From JACQID01 sp035290885 (GTDB lineage Archaea > Aenigmatarchaeota > Aenigmatarchaeia > GW2011-AR5): 7,530 nucleotides of DNA. Under the pieces are notes generated by a model. That model saw only the letters and a list, made by a program, of their open reading frames with translations, had not been told where the DNA came from and made no database searches. Below, piece after piece: positions 5,920 to 7,530 of this stretch (position 1 is its first letter; the number at the start of each line of letters is the position of its first letter). The position numbers were made by a program, and so were the translations under genes. The stretch is taken from contig DATDTL010000075.1 of the NCBI GenBank assembly GCA_035290885.1, forward strand, positions 1 through 7,530, in the 5' to 3' direction.

Positions 5920-6273
5920 TTAGCGAGGCGTTCTTTTGTTAGATTGTTCAAGGGATGCGAGATAATAACCTATATCACGCTGGGAGGGTGGAAGTGTCGT
6001 GCCAATCGCATCTTTGAGATAGGGCGGAACATCCGGACCTTCTGCAAATTGTGTTATGGCAGCGTGGAGAGGATTAGGAACGTATTTACCGGTGTACCGG
6101 CCTACTTCCATAGTTGGCCATTCGCCAGAAACAGTTATTCTTCCGCCGGTAATCTCGACTGTAATGTCGGCTTTGCGCGGTTCGCACGGCATGCCGTCTT
6201 TTGTGCAATGGAATTGAGCATATCCGGGCCATTTGTCCACAGGCATGACGCCATAAATTATCATTGGTTTCAT
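5920..6273 (-). CDS. Hypothetical protein, 117 aa
   Basis: I do not recognise this product. It is soluble, with no signal peptide or membrane helix. It has two cysteines seven residues apart (C23 and C30, in FHCTKDGMPCEP), a beta-like stretch ADITVEITGGRITVSG (35-50), and a Tyr/Pro-containing second half. The start is the ATG at 6271-6273, supported by a TATA-like element about 26 bp upstream. Downstream is a 71-bp gap with a minus-strand T5 run (5893-5897) that could terminate it before the GIY-YIG gene. Its own promoter and terminator-like tract suggest an independent unit. Confidence 0.65.
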   Translation of the reverse strand: MKPMIIYGVMPVDKWPGYAQFHCTKDGMPCEPRKADITVEITGGRITVSGEWPTMEVGRYTGKYVPNPLHAAITQFAEGPDVPPYLKDAIGTTLPPSQRDIGYYLASLEQSNKRTPR

Positions 6274-6294
6274 GCTGTATTATTGGCGCGGGAA

Positions 6295-6304
6295 GATTTA
6301 ATAG
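6295..6304 (-). promoter_or_regulatory. TATA-like box for the 117-aa gene
   Basis: On the minus strand CTATTAAATC is centred about 26 bp before the ATG at 6273. No Shine-Dalgarno is present in the short interval. Confidence 0.4.
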
Positions 6305-6328
6305 AATAACAATCTCCTTCCCGTGTCA

Positions 6329-6610
6329 TTACCGACTGTCCGTAACTTTGATGACGTGCCACCCGAACTGCGTCTTGACGGGCTGCGATATTTGTCCCTT
6401 TTCCAGCTCGAACGCAACGTTCTCAAAAGGCCTGACCATCCTGCCGCGGCCGAAGAATCCAATGTCCCCGCCGCGCTTCTTTGACGGGTACTGCGAAAGC
6501 TGAGCAGCAAGCGCAGAGAAGCTTTCGCCTTTTTGAAGGCGTAGCAGTGCTGCCTTCGCTTGCTCTTCCGTCTTGACGAGAATATGGCTGGCGCGGACTT
6601 CTTTGACCAT
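6329..6610 (-). CDS. Parvulin-type (PpiC/rotamase) peptidyl-prolyl cis-trans isomerase, single domain
   Basis: The 93-aa product is a bare parvulin domain, about the size of E. coli Par10 (PpiC). It has ASHILVKT (7-14) with active-site H9, KKRGGDIGFFGRG (44-56), MVRPFENVAFEL (58-69) with M58 and F62, and VKTQFGWHVIKV (78-89) with H85. It has no signal peptide, so it is probably cytoplasmic. It would catalyse cis-trans isomerisation of prolyl peptide bonds and assist folding. The residue aligned with the catalytic-site Cys/Asp of Par10/Pin1 (Par10 C40) appears to be Tyr41 here; that alignment is from memory. It has its own TATA-like box and is divergent from the lipoprotein gene. Archaeal parvulins of this kind are known and are usually close to bacterial ones. 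Confidence 0.95.
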   Translation of the reverse strand: MVKEVRASHILVKTEEQAKAALLRLQKGESFSALAAQLSQYPSKKRGGDIGFFGRGRMVRPFENVAFELEKGQISQPVKTQFGWHVIKVTDSR

Positions 6611-6628
6611 GATAAATTATGCGATCAA

Positions 6629-6638
6629 ATAAATTTAA
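6629..6638 (-). promoter_or_regulatory. TATA-like box for the parvulin gene
   Basis: On the minus strand TTAAATTTAT is centred about 24 bp before the ATG at 6610, with no Shine-Dalgarno between them. It shares the 78-bp divergent intergenic region with the promoter of the lipoprotein gene. Confidence 0.45.
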
Positions 6639-6659
6639 TGATCATTAGACGATGAGATG

Positions 6660-6669
6660 TATATAAATA
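6660..6669 (+). promoter_or_regulatory. Strong archaeal TATA box, leaderless promoter of the lipoprotein-like gene
   Basis: TATATAAATA is a near-ideal archaeal TATA box, preceded by a purine-rich stretch (GATGAGATG) that could serve as the BRE. Its centre lies about 24-25 bp before the ATG at 6689, so transcription should start at or beside the start codon. This is the clearest promoter in the window. Confidence 0.7.
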
Positions 6670-6688
6670 CTTTTGACATTACTATTTA

Positions 6689-7279
6689 ATGACAAAAATG
6701 CGCATACCATATGACAAGTTTTTATATGTTGGCGTGGCCGCTATCGGCGGGGCTGTGTTGATGCTAAACACAGGTTGCATTAGCCCTACTGCCGCAGGGA
6801 CGTTAGTCCGGAATTTTGAACAGACGCCAGAAGGTGTTGAGGCGATGGCTCGACCGCTTCCTGCCGTTGAGAGGAGATATGGAAGCTTAGAAGGAATCTC
6901 ACTGGCAACATATTCCCTCCAAATTGAAGACAGCCCTTCATGCGTGGCATTATTCAAAGATAAATCTCATTTTCACGAAGATTACACTGGAGGCTTTAGT
7001 TTTTATCATAACGAAGGGAGGCGTCAGTCGCATTCTAGCCCGTTACCATCCAAAAACGAGAGATATGCGAATAGCGTAATTATGGAGAACGCAGCAAAAA
7101 TAGTTAAGAATGCCGGTCTTGCATATTCGTATATGCATGTAAAGAAGAAAAAGACGCCGCCCCAATTGGCAGGGGTTTTTGAGATAGTTGTCGGTTATAA
7201 CAAAGATAACGAGGGAACCCTCAAGCAATTTGCAAAGTCTATGGATAGCGGGCTATGCGAATTCAATCCAGACTGGTAA
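6689..7279 (+). CDS. Probable lipoprotein or membrane-anchored exported protein of unknown function
   Basis: The 196-aa product has a short basic N-terminus (MTKMRIPYDK), a hydrophobic core (about 11-28) and then LMLNTGC, with C30. This looks like a relaxed lipobox: G and C are right, but Asn and Thr at -3 and -2 are unusual. It may instead be anchored by an uncleaved helix. The remainder is hydrophilic and not recognised. It includes a His/aromatic stretch (HFHEDYTGGFSFYH, about 94-107), a basic run KKKKTPP (152-158) and a probable strand GVFEIVVGYN (162-171). The ATG at 6689 is preferred over the in-frame ATG at 6698 because the TATA box spacing fits a leaderless start there. It is convergent with EF-2. 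Confidence 0.75.
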   Translation: MTKMRIPYDKFLYVGVAAIGGAVLMLNTGCISPTAAGTLVRNFEQTPEGVEAMARPLPAVERRYGSLEGISLATYSLQIEDSPSCVALFKDKSHFHEDYTGGFSFYHNEGRRQSHSSPLPSKNERYANSVIMENAAKIVKNAGLAYSYMHVKKKKTPPQLAGVFEIVVGYNKDNEGTLKQFAKSMDSGLCEFNPDW

Positions 7280-7283
7280 GTTT

Positions 7284-7340
7284 ACTCCCGGCTTACGATG
7301 AGAAAAAACCAAAGGGTTATATCCATAAACAATCGGGAGT
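7284..7340. repeat. Inverted repeat between convergent genes
   Basis: ACTCCCG (7284-7290) and CGGGAGT (7334-7340) are perfect complements around 43 bases of AT-richer sequence. They lie between the stop of the lipoprotein-like gene (7279) and the end of EF-2 (7368). It may act as a bidirectional 3' structure, but the long loop makes this weak. No long T tract was seen on either strand. Confidence 0.3.
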
Positions 7341-7367
7341 TGTTTCCGGTATTCCGTTCTTTTAAAA

Positions 7368-7530
7368 TTACGCCACCGGATCCGGCATTCCCTTGCGCTG
7401 CCTGATCTTATGGACGATTTCCTGCTTGAGTTCTTCGGGCATTCTTTCAAAGGTCACGTCAATCAGAGAGTAGAATCCCTTGCCTCCGGTGTGGCTCTTG
7501 AGAGCAGCCTCCATGCCGAACGTCTCGGCC
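7368..7530 (-). CDS. fusA: Translation elongation factor EF-2, C-terminal fragment (5' end outside the window)
   Basis: The last 53 residues are visible, running from AETFGMEAALKSHTGG to IRQRKGMPDPVA and a TAA stop at 7368-7370. This matches the end of EF-2 domain V: the AE.FG......RS.T.G pattern, then an aromatic strand, then the VP-like segment (here MPEELKQEIV), then the I[RK].RKG tail. EF-2 is the GTPase that translocates tRNA and mRNA on the ribosome. The RKG tail points to archaeal/eukaryal EF-2 rather than bacterial EF-G, which supports an archaeal origin. The C-terminus is slightly shorter than in many archaeal EF-2 proteins. The GTPase domain lies beyond the right edge. Confidence 0.85.
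   Translation of the reverse strand, partial: AETFGMEAALKSHTGGKGFYSLIDVTFERMPEELKQEIVHKIRQRKGMPDPVA

Overview
The window looks archaeal, most likely from an uncultivated DPANN-type lineage. The evidence is: an EF-2-type elongation factor C-terminus at the right edge (ending in an IRQRKG-type tail); AT-rich TATA-like boxes centred about 24-27 bp upstream of several ATG codons with no Shine-Dalgarno sequence, which fits leaderless archaeal transcripts; and a large membrane-anchored surface protein with long Thr/Ser linkers between Cys-rich and Ig-like modules. The lineage is inferred from style, not from a phylogenetic marker search.

Layout, left to right. Bases 1-208 hold no gene but contain nested inverted repeats and a bulged hairpin with a possible pseudoknot. 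A plus-strand TerC-superfamily (DUF475) membrane protein follows at 209-1150. It converges, with a 27-bp overlap of 3' ends, on a minus-strand DedA-family membrane protein (1124-1774). From there to 6610 every gene is on the minus strand. In transcription order these are: a single-domain parvulin prolyl isomerase (6610-6329); an unrecognised 117-aa protein (6273-5920); a UPF0213-like GIY-YIG nuclease with a C-terminal extension (5848-5501); a three-gene block of an AbiEii-like nucleotidyltransferase (5405-4797), an overlapping 66-aa helical protein (4807-4607) and a 106-aa acidic protein (4598-4278); the 786-aa surface protein (4208-1848); and DedA. A divergent plus-strand gene (6689-7279) encodes a probable lipoprotein or membrane-anchored protein behind a very clear TATA box. 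The last 54 codons of EF-2 lie on the minus strand at 7368-7530.

The genes do not form one obvious pathway. TerC-like, DedA, the surface protein and the lipoprotein are all envelope functions. The nucleotidyltransferase plus its overlapping small partner is the tightest unit and the best candidate for an under-described two- or three-component system, possibly toxin-antitoxin-like. The unnamed C-terminal domain of the surface protein is the best candidate for a new extracellular domain. No CRISPR array, tRNA, rRNA, insertion sequence or clear prophage signal was seen.
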